From contig JACKDN010000029.1 in NCBI GenBank assembly GCA_020633465.1, positions 33,228-97,227 on the forward strand: a stretch of DNA of 64,000 nt, written 5' to 3'. A program made the translations under genes and the position numbers. Positions 54,751 to 63,606 of the stretch are shown here, piece by piece. Origin of the DNA: Myxococcales bacterium (lineage in GTDB: Bacteria > Myxococcota_A > Bradymonadia > UBA7976 > UBA1532). A model generated the notes under the pieces. The model saw only the letters and a program-made list of their open reading frames with translations. It did not search any database and was not told the origin of the DNA. The first letter of the stretch is position 1. Each line of letters begins with the position of its first letter.

Positions 54751-54879
54751 CCGGCCGCCGGGGCCCTTCGCCCCGCGCCGGGGCCGCGCTCCCCGCCCCC
54801 ACCGCCGCCTCGCCGCGGCGCGTCGCCGGACCGCCGATTGCACCGCAGCCTGGGCCGCACCCGAACGAGGAGGCCCAGC

Positions 54880-56256
54880 ATGTTCCACGAGACCTTCCAC
54901 GACGACGGCCTCGCCCACCTGTCCTACCTGGTGGGCGACGGCGGCGCCGCGGCGGTCATCGACCCGCGCCGCGACTGCGACACCTACATCGAGCGCGCCC
55001 TCGCCCACGGCGCGCAGATCACCCACGTCTTCGAGACCCACCGCCACGAGGACTTCGTCAGCGGCGCCGTCGAGCTGGCCGCCCGCACCGGCGCCGAGAT
55101 TCTTCACGGCGCCGCGCTGGACTTCGACTACGGCGAGCCGTGCCGCGAGGGCGACACCTTCCGCTTCGGTGATGTCGAGATCGAGGTGCTCGAGACGCCG
55201 GGGCACACCTTCGAGAGCCTGAGCCTGGTGCTGCGCGACTGCAGCACGGGCGACGCGCCGCTCGGTGTCTTCACCGGCGACGCGCTGTTCGTCGGCGACG
55301 TCGGCCGCACCGACTTCTACCCCGACCGCGCCGAGGAGGTCGCCGGGCTGCTGTACGACAGCCTGCACCAGAAGCTGCTGCCGCTGGGCGACCACGTGCT
55401 GCTGTGGCCGGCACACGGCGCGGGCTCGGTGTGCGGCAGCGGCATGGCCGACCGCGACTGGAGCACGCTGGGCTACGAGCGCCGGCACAACCCCCGGCTG
55501 CAGCTCGGCCGCGGCGCCTTCATCGACGCCAAGGTGGCCGAGCACCACGTGAAGCCACCCTACTTCGAGCGCATGGAGCGCATGAACCTGGCCGGGCCGC
55601 CGCGCGTGCCCGACCGGCCCCGCCCCACGCCGCTGTCGGTCAGCGAGTTCGCGCGCCACGTCGACGACGGCATGGTCGTGGTCGACATCCGCAGCCCCGA
55701 GGCCTTCGCGGGCGCGTGCCTGCCCGACGCGCTGGCGCTGCCGCTGGACATGCTGCCCAGCTACGCGGGGTGGTTCCTGCCGGCCCAGCGACGCATCGGC
55801 TTGGTGGCCGATCACGCGGACGACGCCATCGAGGCCACGCGGCAGCTCGCGCGGCTGGGCTACGACGACGTGCTCGGCTACCTGGCGGGCGGCATGACCG
55901 CCTGGGAGGTGTCCGGTCGGCCCTACGACCGCATCCGCGCCGTGCCCGTGCAGACGCTGGCGCGGCGCGGCCGCCCCGGCGACGACTACCTGCTGCTGGA
56001 CGTGCGCAGCGACGAGGAGTGGGAGAGCGGCCACCTGCCCGGCGCGACGCACGCCCCCCTCGACGCGCTGACCGAGCACCTGCGCGCGCTGCCCGACGAC
56101 CGGCCGGTGACCACGTTCTGCGGCAGCGGGCGCCGCGCCATCATCGCGGCCTCGGTGCTGAAGCGCGCCGGGTTCGACGAGGTCGAGGACTGCCTCGGCT
56201 CGATGGCCGCGGTCGGCGCGGCCGACGAAGACATCACCGGCGCCCTGGAGATCTGA
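54880..56256 (+). CDS. CstB-like persulfide dioxygenase / double-rhodanese fusion
   Basis: 458 aa; GAGGAGG upstream. Residues 1-~235: MBL-fold persulfide dioxygenase with THRHEDFVSG (54-58 metal site), ETPGHTFESLSL and FTGDALFVGDVGR. Residues ~255-345: rhodanese homology domain without a catalytic Cys (loop reads RRIGLVADHADD). Residues ~360-458: rhodanese with Cys414 in FCGSGRR. This order (dioxygenase, pseudo-rhodanese, rhodanese) is that of staphylococcal CstB, which oxidises persulfides to thiosulfate in sulfide detoxification. Followed by another MBL gene 1 bp later. No CstR-like repressor is nearby. Confidence 0.88.
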   Translation: MFHETFHDDGLAHLSYLVGDGGAAAVIDPRRDCDTYIERALAHGAQITHVFETHRHEDFVSGAVELAARTGAEILHGAALDFDYGEPCREGDTFRFGDVEIEVLETPGHTFESLSLVLRDCSTGDAPLGVFTGDALFVGDVGRTDFYPDRAEEVAGLLYDSLHQKLLPLGDHVLLWPAHGAGSVCGSGMADRDWSTLGYERRHNPRLQLGRGAFIDAKVAEHHVKPPYFERMERMNLAGPPRVPDRPRPTPLSVSEFARHVDDGMVVVDIRSPEAFAGACLPDALALPLDMLPSYAGWFLPAQRRIGLVADHADDAIEATRQLARLGYDDVLGYLAGGMTAWEVSGRPYDRIRAVPVQTLARRGRPGDDYLLLDVRSDEEWESGHLPGATHAPLDALTEHLRALPDDRPVTTFCGSGRRAIIAASVLKRAGFDEVEDCLGSMAAVGAADEDITGALEI

Positions 56257-56257
56257 C

Positions 56258-57172
56258 ATGGTCGCGACACTCACCGCGCTGGCCGTCGCCCTCGTCCTCG
56301 CCGCGCCCGCCGCCGGGGGCTGTCCCCGGGACGGCATCGCCGTGCAGGTCCTCGGCTCGGGTGGGCCCACGGGCGAGGACGGCCGCGCCAGCAGCGGCTA
56401 TCTGCTGTGGATCGACGGCCGCGCCCGCGTGCTGGTCGACGCCGGCGGCGGCACCTTCCAGCGCTTCGCCGCGTCCGGCGCGCGCGTCGAGGATCTCGAA
56501 GCCATCGCCCTGACGCACCTGCACGTCGACCACACGTCCGACCTGCCCGCGCTGATGAAGGCCGCCTGGTTCGGCGACCGCGAGCGCCCGCTCGCCCTCT
56601 TCGGGCCCGCCGGCGGCCCCGACTTCCCCGCCACCAGCGCCTTCGTCCACGCGCTGTTCGATCCCGACGACGGTGCCTTCGGCTATCTCGGCGGCTACCT
56701 CGACGACGAGGAGGACGCCAAGCCCTTCGCGCTGTCCGTGGCCGACATCCCGGTGTCCCGCGGCGAGCCCATGACCGCCTACGACGATGAGAAGATCCGG
56801 CTCGAGACCGTCGCCGTACCCCACGGCGAGGTGCCCGCGCTCGCCTGGCGCGTGGAGATCGGCGATCGCTCGGTCGTCTTCATGGGCGACCAGCGCGCCG
56901 ACCAGCAGCGCTTCTTCGATCTCACCCGTGGGACCGATCTGCTGGTGGCGCACGCCGCCATCCCGTCCGAGGCCGGCAAGTCCGCCCGCGCCCTGCACGC
57001 CACGCCCACCGCGCTGAGCAAGCTGGTGCAGGCCACCCACCCCGGCAAGGTGGTGCTGTCGCACTGGATGGGCCGCAGCCTGCATCAGCAGCGACCCATC
57101 CGCGCGATCGTGGCGAAGGGCTACGACGGCGAGGTGGTGCTGGCCGAAGACGGGCTGTGCGTCGGGCTGTGA
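56258..57172 (+). CDS. Exported metallo-beta-lactamase-fold hydrolase (RNase Z/arylsulfatase-like branch)
   Basis: 304 aa; ATG 56258, 1 bp after the CstB-like gene. Signal peptide (LTALAVALVLAAPAAGG). Motifs VLGSGGPTGEDGRASSGYLL, LVDAGGG, THLHVDHTSDLPAL (HxHxDH), AVPHGEVPALAWRV, VFMGDQRAD and VVLSHWMGR. It resembles the tRNA-Z/arylsulfatase-type MBLs found exported in proteobacteria; substrate unknown. The operon with the persulfide enzyme suggests sulfur chemistry. Confidence 0.85.
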   Translation: MVATLTALAVALVLAAPAAGGCPRDGIAVQVLGSGGPTGEDGRASSGYLLWIDGRARVLVDAGGGTFQRFAASGARVEDLEAIALTHLHVDHTSDLPALMKAAWFGDRERPLALFGPAGGPDFPATSAFVHALFDPDDGAFGYLGGYLDDEEDAKPFALSVADIPVSRGEPMTAYDDEKIRLETVAVPHGEVPALAWRVEIGDRSVVFMGDQRADQQRFFDLTRGTDLLVAHAAIPSEAGKSARALHATPTALSKLVQATHPGKVVLSHWMGRSLHQQRPIRAIVAKGYDGEVVLAEDGLCVGL

Positions 57173-57230
57173 CAGGGTCAGCAGAAACAGTCCGCCTGCT
57201 GCGCGAACCGGTGCATCCCGCTGACCCTGT
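57172..57230. terminator. 11-bp perfect inverted repeat between convergent genes
   Basis: ACAGGGTCAGC (57172-57182) and GCTGACCCTGT (57220-57230), 37 bp apart, fill the gap between the convergent MBL and helicase genes. Position and symmetry fit a bidirectional terminator; the long loop is unusual. Confidence 0.5.
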
Positions 57231-57242
57231 GAGCGTTCGCCC

Positions 57243-60200
57243 TCAGCTCGCGACCAGGCGGGCCTGGCGGAACAGCGCCTCGCTCATCGGGTGCTCGAGC
57301 GCCCACTCGATGCTCATGGGGCGCTCGCCTTGGTGAGACCGGAGCGTCAGCGGCCCCAGGAAGGCGAAGGGCATCGTCTCGCCGCGATCGTCCTTGCGCG
57401 TGGGCCGCACGAACAGCAGCGGCGTCACGCCCTGCTCGGCGTGGCGGACGTGGCGCTGACCCTTCGTGTCGTCCGGGCGCGTGCGGCTCTGTGACTCCCA
57501 GTGGAAGCGATCCGGCGCGATGGCGTAGTCGCGGTACATCGTGCTGGCCGAGAAGTCCTCTTCGTCCTTGTGCAGCGTGACGAACAGCAGGTTGCAGCGG
57601 CTGCGCTTCTCGAACAGGACGCCCTCGCGGGGCAGGTACAGCGTGCCGTCACGCACGTCGTCGAAGGCGGCCATGATCTCCTGGCGGCCGTAGCGGGCGT
57701 GCAGGCTGAGCGGAGCGGCGTGCGCCCAGGGCGGGGCGAGGTGATCCAGGCGATCGCGCAGCAGCGTCAGCAGGGCGCGCAGCTCGGCCAGCATGGCCGG
57801 GTGGCGCCACAGGGGCGCGAGCGCGTCCTCGCTCACGGCCTCGGCGCCGAAGAGCGTCACGGCGAGCATCATCCGCAGCCGCCTCGAGCGTTCGTCCGGT
57901 GCCCGACCGGGTGGCTCGGCGCCGGCCAGGAGCGTTCGCCAGGCGTCCAGGCGCTGCAGATCGTCGACGTGCAGCAGCCGACCCAGCGCGCGTCCCAGCG
58001 CGTCCTCGTCGGGGCCCGCGGGCGGCACGGGCAGGCCCGCCGCGCGGCGCAGGTCGGCGAAGGAGCGTTTGCGATAGATGTCGGTGAGGTCGAGCTCGGT
58101 CTCGCGCAGGAAGTCGGCCAGCGACACGTCGCCCAACGCTCTCAGCTCGCGCACCAGGCTGCGCTTGTCGGCGCCGATGGCCTGCCGAAGGCTCTCGAGG
58201 ACGATCTCGCGGCTCTGGCGGTCGAACTGCAGGGCGCAGCCCGCCGGCAGCCAGGGGAAGTCGCGCTCGACCTGCCGCGTGAGGGCGCGCCGGCCCTCGC
58301 CGGTGATCGCGCGCAGCTTGCGATCGAAGCGGAACTCGCGCCGCGGTCGCCCGACGAAGTCGAGCACGGTCAGGCATCGCTTCTGCGGCGCGCGGCGCAG
58401 GCCGCGGCCGAGCTGCTGCAAGAACAGCGTCGCGCTCTCGGTGGGTCGCAGGAACAGCACCGTGTCGACGCGCGGGATGTCGACGCCCTCGTTGAACACG
58501 TCGACGGTGAAGAGGACGCGCGGGCGATCCTCGGCGTCGCCCTGCAGGGCGTGGTAGAGGCGGCGACGCTCCTCGGTGCGCTTATCGCCCGTGATGACCG
58601 CCGCCGGGATGCCCGCCCGCGTGAAGGCGCGGGCCATGTACTCGGCGTGGTGCACGCCGGCGCAGAAACCCAACGCGCGCATCGCGAGCGGATCGGCGAC
58701 GTGCTCGCCGACGGCGCTGGCGACCAGGTGGGCGCGGCGATCGTGCCCGGTGTAGAGGCGGTCGAGCGCGCCGGCGTCGTAGCGTCCGCCGCGCCAGGCC
58801 ACGTCGCTCAGGTCGACGCCGTCGTGCAGTACGAAGTACTGGAAGGGCACCAACAGGCCGCGGTCGATGGCGTCCCAGAGGCGGATCTCGGCGGCGACGT
58901 GGCCGCCGAAGTGATGCGTGACGTCCACGCCGTCGCCGCGCTCCGGCGTAGCGGTGAGACCCAGCAACTCGGACGGCTGCAGGTACGTCAGCAGCGCCTC
59001 GTAGGTGGGCGCCTCGGCGTGGTGGAACTCGTCGATGACGACGTGCGCGAAGTGAGCGGGGGCGAAACGCTCCAGGCGCGTGCGAAGCGATTGGACCGAC
59101 GCGAAGACGGCGCGCCACTCGACCGGCTCGACGCCGCCCACCAGCAGCTCGCCGAAGCTGCCGTCGCCCACCGCGTGGCGGAAGGTGTCGCGCGCCTGGG
59201 TCAGGATCTCCTGCCGGTGCGCCACGAACAGGAGCGTCGGGCGGCGTCCCGGCCCGCACTGGCGCGCGTAGTCCAACGCCGCCACCACCGTCTTGCCGGT
59301 GCCCGTCGCCGCGACGATCAGGTTGCGATGGCGACCGTGGAGCGTTCGCTCGGCCTCGAGGTGCTCGAGGATCTCCCGCTGGAACGGCCGCGGTCGCAGC
59401 TCGAACAGCACCGAGAGCGTCGAGTCGGGCTGCGCGTGGGCGCGCGCCCGGGCGAAGCGGGCCGCGTCGAAGGCCTGGAACTCTGGATCGGACCAGTAGG
59501 TGTCGAAGGTGGCGGCGAGCTGCTCGAGCACCCGGCGGTTCTCGACCGCGCTCAGGCGGACGTTCCACTCCAGCCCGTCGTGCAGCGCGCCGTGCGACAG
59601 GTTGGACGAGCCGACGTAGGCCGTGTCGAAGCCCGAGTTCCGGTGGAAGATCCAGGCCTTGGCGTGCAGGCGCGTGGCCTGGGCGTCCTCGGCGACGCGC
59701 ACCTCGGCGCCGAGCGTCTCGGTCAGATCGCGCAGCACGCGCGGCTGGGTGACGCCCAGGTAGCTCGACGTGATGACGCGCAGCCGGCCGCCCCGCTCGA
59801 CGAAGGCACGCAGCCCCGCGCGCAGGGCGGCATAGCCGCTCCAGACGAGGAAGGCGCACAGCAGGTCGACGCGGTCGGCGCTCTCGAGCTCGCGCGCCAG
59901 CTCGGCGCCCAGCCGCGGCTGTTCCCGGCCGTTGGTCAGCAGGCCCGCCTCGGCCAGCGGCAGGACGGGGCGCCCGGGCGGAGGTGAAGGGGGCGTCGCG
60001 ATGGCGGTCAGCACCGTCGGTCGCAGCCGGTCGCCGTCGACGACGAAGTCCCCCACCTGCGTCGCCAGCGCGCCGATGAGGTGGTTCACGACCGCGGTGC
60101 GCTCGTCGGGCTTGGCGGCCGCGAGCGCGCGCTCGACGTAGGCGGCCAGATGGCGCGCCAGGACGCGGGGTGCCTCTTCGGCGCGCAGGGGTCGGGTCTC

Positions 60201-60302
60201 GACGCCCGGGCGACCGGTGAGATGGGTGGCGAGCGCTTCGGTGAGGAGCGCTTCGTACAGGCCGGGGGTGGCCGCGTCGGGGTGCTTCGGTGGGGTGCCC
60301 AT
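57243..60302 (-). CDS. PLD-nuclease / DEAD-box helicase with DUF3427-type C terminus
   Basis: 1019 aa from ATG 60302 (GTG 60320 also in frame; neither has a good Shine-Dalgarno). Residues ~1-110: helical head. ~120-270: PLD-like domain with one HxK motif (RLHAKAWIFH, 212-214) and GSSNLSHGA (231-239). ~300-680: SF2 helicase with Walker A AATGTGKT (331-338), motif II DEFHH, motif III GLTATPERGD and motif VI QQLGRGLRR. C terminal ~150 residues match DUF3427 (GRQEIMAAFDD, LFVTLHKDEEDFS, YRDYAIAPDRFHWESQS, LLFVR). Family members are candidates for nucleic-acid-targeting defence or repair; defence is inferred, not shown. Alone in its operon, flanked by repeats on both sides. Confidence 0.88.
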   Translation of the reverse strand: MGTPPKHPDAATPGLYEALLTEALATHLTGRPGVETRPLRAEEAPRVLARHLAAYVERALAAAKPDERTAVVNHLIGALATQVGDFVVDGDRLRPTVLTAIATPPSPPPGRPVLPLAEAGLLTNGREQPRLGAELARELESADRVDLLCAFLVWSGYAALRAGLRAFVERGGRLRVITSSYLGVTQPRVLRDLTETLGAEVRVAEDAQATRLHAKAWIFHRNSGFDTAYVGSSNLSHGALHDGLEWNVRLSAVENRRVLEQLAATFDTYWSDPEFQAFDAARFARARAHAQPDSTLSVLFELRPRPFQREILEHLEAERTLHGRHRNLIVAATGTGKTVVAALDYARQCGPGRRPTLLFVAHRQEILTQARDTFRHAVGDGSFGELLVGGVEPVEWRAVFASVQSLRTRLERFAPAHFAHVVIDEFHHAEAPTYEALLTYLQPSELLGLTATPERGDGVDVTHHFGGHVAAEIRLWDAIDRGLLVPFQYFVLHDGVDLSDVAWRGGRYDAGALDRLYTGHDRRAHLVASAVGEHVADPLAMRALGFCAGVHHAEYMARAFTRAGIPAAVITGDKRTEERRRLYHALQGDAEDRPRVLFTVDVFNEGVDIPRVDTVLFLRPTESATLFLQQLGRGLRRAPQKRCLTVLDFVGRPRREFRFDRKLRAITGEGRRALTRQVERDFPWLPAGCALQFDRQSREIVLESLRQAIGADKRSLVRELRALGDVSLADFLRETELDLTDIYRKRSFADLRRAAGLPVPPAGPDEDALGRALGRLLHVDDLQRLDAWRTLLAGAEPPGRAPDERSRRLRMMLAVTLFGAEAVSEDALAPLWRHPAMLAELRALLTLLRDRLDHLAPPWAHAAPLSLHARYGRQEIMAAFDDVRDGTLYLPREGVLFEKRSRCNLLFVTLHKDEEDFSASTMYRDYAIAPDRFHWESQSRTRPDDTKGQRHVRHAEQGVTPLLFVRPTRKDDRGETMPFAFLGPLTLRSHQGERPMSIEWALEHPMSEALFRQARLVAS

Positions 60303-60353
60303 GGAGCCAGGCTCGAGCACACGAGAGGCCGCGTCAACCCTGTTGGGTGACCC

Positions 60354-60589
60354 GGATCTGCTCGCGAGCCGTTGGTGGTCGCTCCCACCGGCTGTCAGCT
60401 ATCAGCAGTCAGCGGTCAGCCGGGCCCCGTACGCCATGCCGAGTTCGGGACCGCCCGGCGAGCTCGAGCCGCCTGGCTGCCGGGCAGAAGGTACAATCGC
60501 CGCGAGGGAGCTGAAAGCTGACCGCTGAAAGCTGATAGCCCGACCGTCTCTACGCGGCGTGCGGTGGAGCAACGGGTCTGCATCACACC
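60354..60589 (+). repeat. Dispersed element family 2, copy B, with long palindrome
   Basis: Main content of the gap 60303-60608. Shares with 42540-42757 the blocks listed there. It contains arms GCTATCAGC..TCAGCGGTCAGC (60398-60420) and GCTGACCGCTGA..GCTGATAGC (60517-60539), complementary at 21 of 23 positions with ~96 bp between. Ends ACACC at 60589. Non-coding. Confidence 0.7.
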
Positions 60590-60608
60590 CCCTCTCGATT
60601 GACCACCG

Positions 60609-61955
60609 CTACCGCAGCAGCGGCAGCCCCGGAATCCCGACCTCGACCCGCTCGACGCCGCGGGCGGTGCGCGGGGTGAACGGCGGCACGGCCAGCAGCG
60701 AGACGTACAGCGTCGTCGGACCGAACGCGCCCTGGCCGAAGGCGAGGTTCGCGTAGACCTTGCCTTCGTCGGCGACCGCCAGCTTGCGCAGGTCGCCGCC
60801 CTCGGCGGGGCGGACCCAGACGGCGCTCTCGGCGAGCATCAGGTTCGCGGTGCGATCGACGATGACGTACAGGTTGTCCTCGGCGTCGAAGGCCAGACCG
60901 TCGCCGAACACACCGAGATCGTCCGCGATCACCTCGCGCTCGCCGAAGCCGTCGAGATCGACCGGCACGCGGAAGAGCGTCGCCAGGGGCGCCTCCAGTT
61001 CGGCGACGCCGGTGTGCTGGCAGAGGAGCACCGTGTTCTCGGTCACCACCCACAGGTCGCCGGCGCGATCGAAGGCGAAGCCGTTGGGCCCGCCCTGAGT
61101 GCCCACGTCGAAGGGCAGGCGCGCGTCGACCTCGTCCTGCGTCTGGTCGAAGCGCACCAGCACGCCGGCGCAGGGATCGCTCAGGTACACCTTGCCGTCC
61201 GCGCCGACCGCGACGTAGTTGGGGCCGACCAGCGCGTTGCCCTCGCCGTCGTCGGTCAGCGCGACGCTCACCTCGCCCTCGGGCGTCACCTTCAGCAGGC
61301 CGGGGGTGCCGGGGTCGGCCACCCACAGGTTGCCGGCGTGGTCGAAGGCGACGCCCAGCGGCTCCATCACCTCGGCCCCGTTCAGGTCGACGCGCGTGGC
61401 CGTCCCGTCGGCGTCGAGCCGCAGCAGGCCGCCGGGGATGCCGACCACCAGGGCGTCCTCCGCGAAGGCGAGATCCTCGGTCGATCCCATCAACCCCTCG
61501 CCCTCGAGCCAGCCGTTGACGTCGCCGAAGGGCGTGGTGGTCAGCGGCTCCGCCAATGTCGCCGTCACCTCGACCGCCGCGCGGGCCGCCCCGACCTCGA
61601 CCTGCAGCCGGTTCAGCACCGGCGCCACCCCCAGCGTCCACGCGATCGTCGCCCGCCCCTCGGCGTCGGTCTCGACGGTCATCGGCGCCGCGCCGCCGCC
61701 GCGGTCGACCGTCACGTCGAGCTGTAGTCCACCCGCCGGCCCGCCCGGCGTCGACGCGCGCAGCGTCAGGCTCAGCGCCTCACCCGCCGGCGCGTCGGCC
61801 GGCGGCTGTGTCTCGACGGTGAGGCTGATCGACGACGAGGCCTCGGCGTCGGGGCCGTCCTCCGTGCCGGGCACGGGATCCTCGTCGGGGCAGCCGGCGA
61901 GGAGCAAGGCAATGAGGAACGGGGCGGCGTGCAACGGCAGCGTGTGCGGCTTCAT
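60609..61955 (-). CDS. SMP-30/NHL-like beta-propeller lipoprotein
   Basis: 448 aa. Lipobox LLLAGC. Residues ~40-125: Ig/bacterial adhesion-like domain (LTVETQPPADAPAGEALSLTLRAST; DAEGRATIAWTLG). Residues ~130-448: six-bladed propeller with the G-x-A-x-D-x2-G-N-L-(W/Y)-V-x-D signature (GVAFDHAGNLWVADPGT, GFAFDRAGDLWVVTEN, GLAFDAEDNLYVIVDR, YVAVGADGKVYLSD), as in SMP-30/gluconolaconase-like proteins. Anchored extracytoplasmic propeller; enzymatic activity not predictable. 41 bp after the small exported protein gene, same strand. Confidence 0.85.
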   Translation of the reverse strand: MKPHTLPLHAAPFLIALLLAGCPDEDPVPGTEDGPDAEASSSISLTVETQPPADAPAGEALSLTLRASTPGGPAGGLQLDVTVDRGGGAAPMTVETDAEGRATIAWTLGVAPVLNRLQVEVGAARAAVEVTATLAEPLTTTPFGDVNGWLEGEGLMGSTEDLAFAEDALVVGIPGGLLRLDADGTATRVDLNGAEVMEPLGVAFDHAGNLWVADPGTPGLLKVTPEGEVSVALTDDGEGNALVGPNYVAVGADGKVYLSDPCAGVLVRFDQTQDEVDARLPFDVGTQGGPNGFAFDRAGDLWVVTENTVLLCQHTGVAELEAPLATLFRVPVDLDGFGEREVIADDLGVFGDGLAFDAEDNLYVIVDRTANLMLAESAVWVRPAEGGDLRKLAVADEGKVYANLAFGQGAFGPTTLYVSLLAVPPFTPRTARGVERVEVGIPGLPLLR

Positions 61956-61996
61956 GGGGGGATGATGGCACGTTCCGCCCGGCGACGGTCAGCCGA

Positions 61997-62362
61997 TCAG
62001 TCCGGAGCGCCGGCGAAGTTGGCTGTTGCTTGCCGCCAGACGATGTCGTCGCCAGGGTCCGACGAGCCGAACGTGCCGTCGGGCCCCGCGCTTGCGACGG
62101 TGAGGCCTCCCGCAGCAAACACGACGCGCAGCCGCACACCCCACGCATCGTCACGGAGTCGAACCCGCCACACGGCGACCGCGCAGCCCGGCGATCCTGC
62201 GCCGTCTCCACAGGCGTCCCAGACCATGCGCCCCGCGGCTGGCACCAATATCTGCGCGTGCGCGATGCGACCATTCTCGGCGTCAGCGTTCATCGCCCTC
62301 GCGGCGACGAAGGCGACGCCGGCAACCAACACGGCTCCCAGGGTGACCACCACGTTCTTCAC
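61997..62362 (-). CDS. Small membrane-anchored protein with pseudopilin-like C terminus
   Basis: 121 aa, GTG 62362. N-terminal hydrophobic anchor (VVVTLGAVLVAGVAFVAARAM). The C-terminal part ends SAGPDGTFGSSDPGDDIVWRQ, resembling the Ca-binding SxGPDGxxGTxDDI ending of type II major pseudopilins (GspG), but there is no prepilin-peptidase site G-FTLxE at the N terminus. Possibly a pseudopilin-derived periplasmic protein. Lies between the ATP-grasp and propeller genes with short gaps, so likely in one operon. Confidence 0.65.
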   Translation of the reverse strand: MKNVVVTLGAVLVAGVAFVAARAMNADAENGRIAHAQILVPAAGRMVWDACGDGAGSPGCAVAVWRVRLRDDAWGVRLRVVFAAGGLTVASAGPDGTFGSSDPGDDIVWRQATANFAGAPD

Positions 62363-62389
62363 TGCCCTGCCCCGCCCTCGGCGCCCGTC

Positions 62390-63418
62390 CTACCTGGCCT
62401 CGATGGCCGCCACCAGGTCGTCGACCATGAAGTACTGCGCCTTCTGCCGGCCAGCATGCCACACGAGGTCGCGATCCCAATAGCCCGGGCAGTCGTCCAG
62501 AAACGGGCCGGTCGGGAAGCCGTAGCTCAGCTCGAGCACCATGGGGCCGTCGGGCCCGTCGACCAGGTCGACGGCCAGACACTGGCTCTCGAGGCGGTCG
62601 GCCAGGTCGAGCGCCACCCTCACCTTGGCGAGATCGATGTCCTCGGGCGCGTAGTGCATGTCGGCGCTGCCCGACGCGCGGAAGTCGTCCGGCCGCACGC
62701 GCCGGCGCAGCGCAAAGGCGCGGCCGCCGATGGCCACGACGCGCGTGTCGAAGTCGTTGCCGGGCAGGAACTGCTGGAAGTAGGCGTACCCGCGCTCGAA
62801 GCCGCGCACGCGCTCGATGTCGTAGGGCACCACCAGCCGCCCGGTCGACCGCACGAACGCCTTCAGCCGCTCGGGCGTCTTGTCCCGCCGCAGCAGCCGC
62901 AGCTTCTCCTTCACGTACCCGTGCCGGTCGAAGGTCCGGTGCCCCCGCCCGAACGCCTGCTTCACGCGCGCCACCGCGTCGGCCCGCGTGCGCACCAAGT
63001 ATACGTTCGTCGAGCCGCTGCCCCCGCGCAGCTTGAACACCTGCGGCATCGGCGCCCCCGCCAGCCACGCCAGCGCCGAGTCCTCGTCGTAGAACACGTG
63101 CGTCTCGGGGAACGGCGCCCCCACCGACTCCAGCAGGTACTTCTGGCCCACCTTGTCGTCGAAGTGCCACGCCGTCTGCCGGTTCGGGAAGACGTGCTTG
63201 CCCCCCGCCTCGAGCGCCTGCGTGAGCTGCCGCGCGAACAACCACGCCTTCGCGTCGAGCTGGTGCCAGTGCCACATCAGCGCGTCGCAGTCTGCGAGCT
63301 GCTGCACGATGTCGCTCGCGTAGCAGTTCACCCGCTTCCACGCGACGCCCCGCGCCTCGCACCGCTCGATCCAGCGCCCGCTGAACCCGGTCTCGTCGGG
63401 GTGGATGCCGATCTTCAT
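62390..63418 (-). CDS. ATP-grasp ligase (RimK-like)
   Basis: 342 aa; ATG 63418 with GAGG 8-9 nt upstream (an in-frame GTG at 63430 is weaker). N-terminal pre-ATP-grasp region (HPDETGFSGRWIERCE; WHWHQLDAKAWLFARQL), then the ATP-grasp fold: VFKLRGGSGSTNVYLV, YAYFQQFLPGNDFDTRVVAIGGRAFALRR and a metal-binding end VDLVDGPDGPMVLELSYGFPTG. It should form an amide or thioester on an unknown carboxylate; in other bacteria such single ATP-grasps act on surface-sugar or peptide precursors. First gene of a probable three-gene operon. Confidence 0.85.
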   Translation of the reverse strand: MKIGIHPDETGFSGRWIERCEARGVAWKRVNCYASDIVQQLADCDALMWHWHQLDAKAWLFARQLTQALEAGGKHVFPNRQTAWHFDDKVGQKYLLESVGAPFPETHVFYDEDSALAWLAGAPMPQVFKLRGGSGSTNVYLVRTRADAVARVKQAFGRGHRTFDRHGYVKEKLRLLRRDKTPERLKAFVRSTGRLVVPYDIERVRGFERGYAYFQQFLPGNDFDTRVVAIGGRAFALRRRVRPDDFRASGSADMHYAPEDIDLAKVRVALDLADRLESQCLAVDLVDGPDGPMVLELSYGFPTGPFLDDCPGYWDRDLVWHAGRQKAQYFMVDDLVAAIEAR

Positions 63419-63606
63419 CTCAGTCCTCACGCGCCGGCGGCCAACTGGCCGAGCACCCTATCAGACCCGCGGGGCGCGGCAATGTCCCGTGGAGCGGAGC
63501 AGCCGGCTGCCGGAGGCGCAGCGGACACGTCCGGGTCGGACTGAACGGCGCGGCGGAGCCGACGCGGGCTGGACTGGGTGGAGCGACGGGCGCAGTGCTG
63601 GCCACC
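63419..63606. other. Gene-free stretch after the ATP-grasp gene's start
   Basis: Start of a 582-bp gene-free tail (63419-64000). It carries degenerate relatives of the 33-bp unit listed next (GGAGCCGACGCGGGCTGG, GGAGCGACGGGCGCAG) and presumably the promoter of the ATP-grasp operon, which I cannot pinpoint. Confidence 0.5.

Noticed and set aside
61997..62362. Type II secretion major pseudopilin GspG
   Set aside because: The C-terminal SxGPDGxxG motif is similar, but there is no prepilin peptidase cleavage site and no secretion genes nearby.
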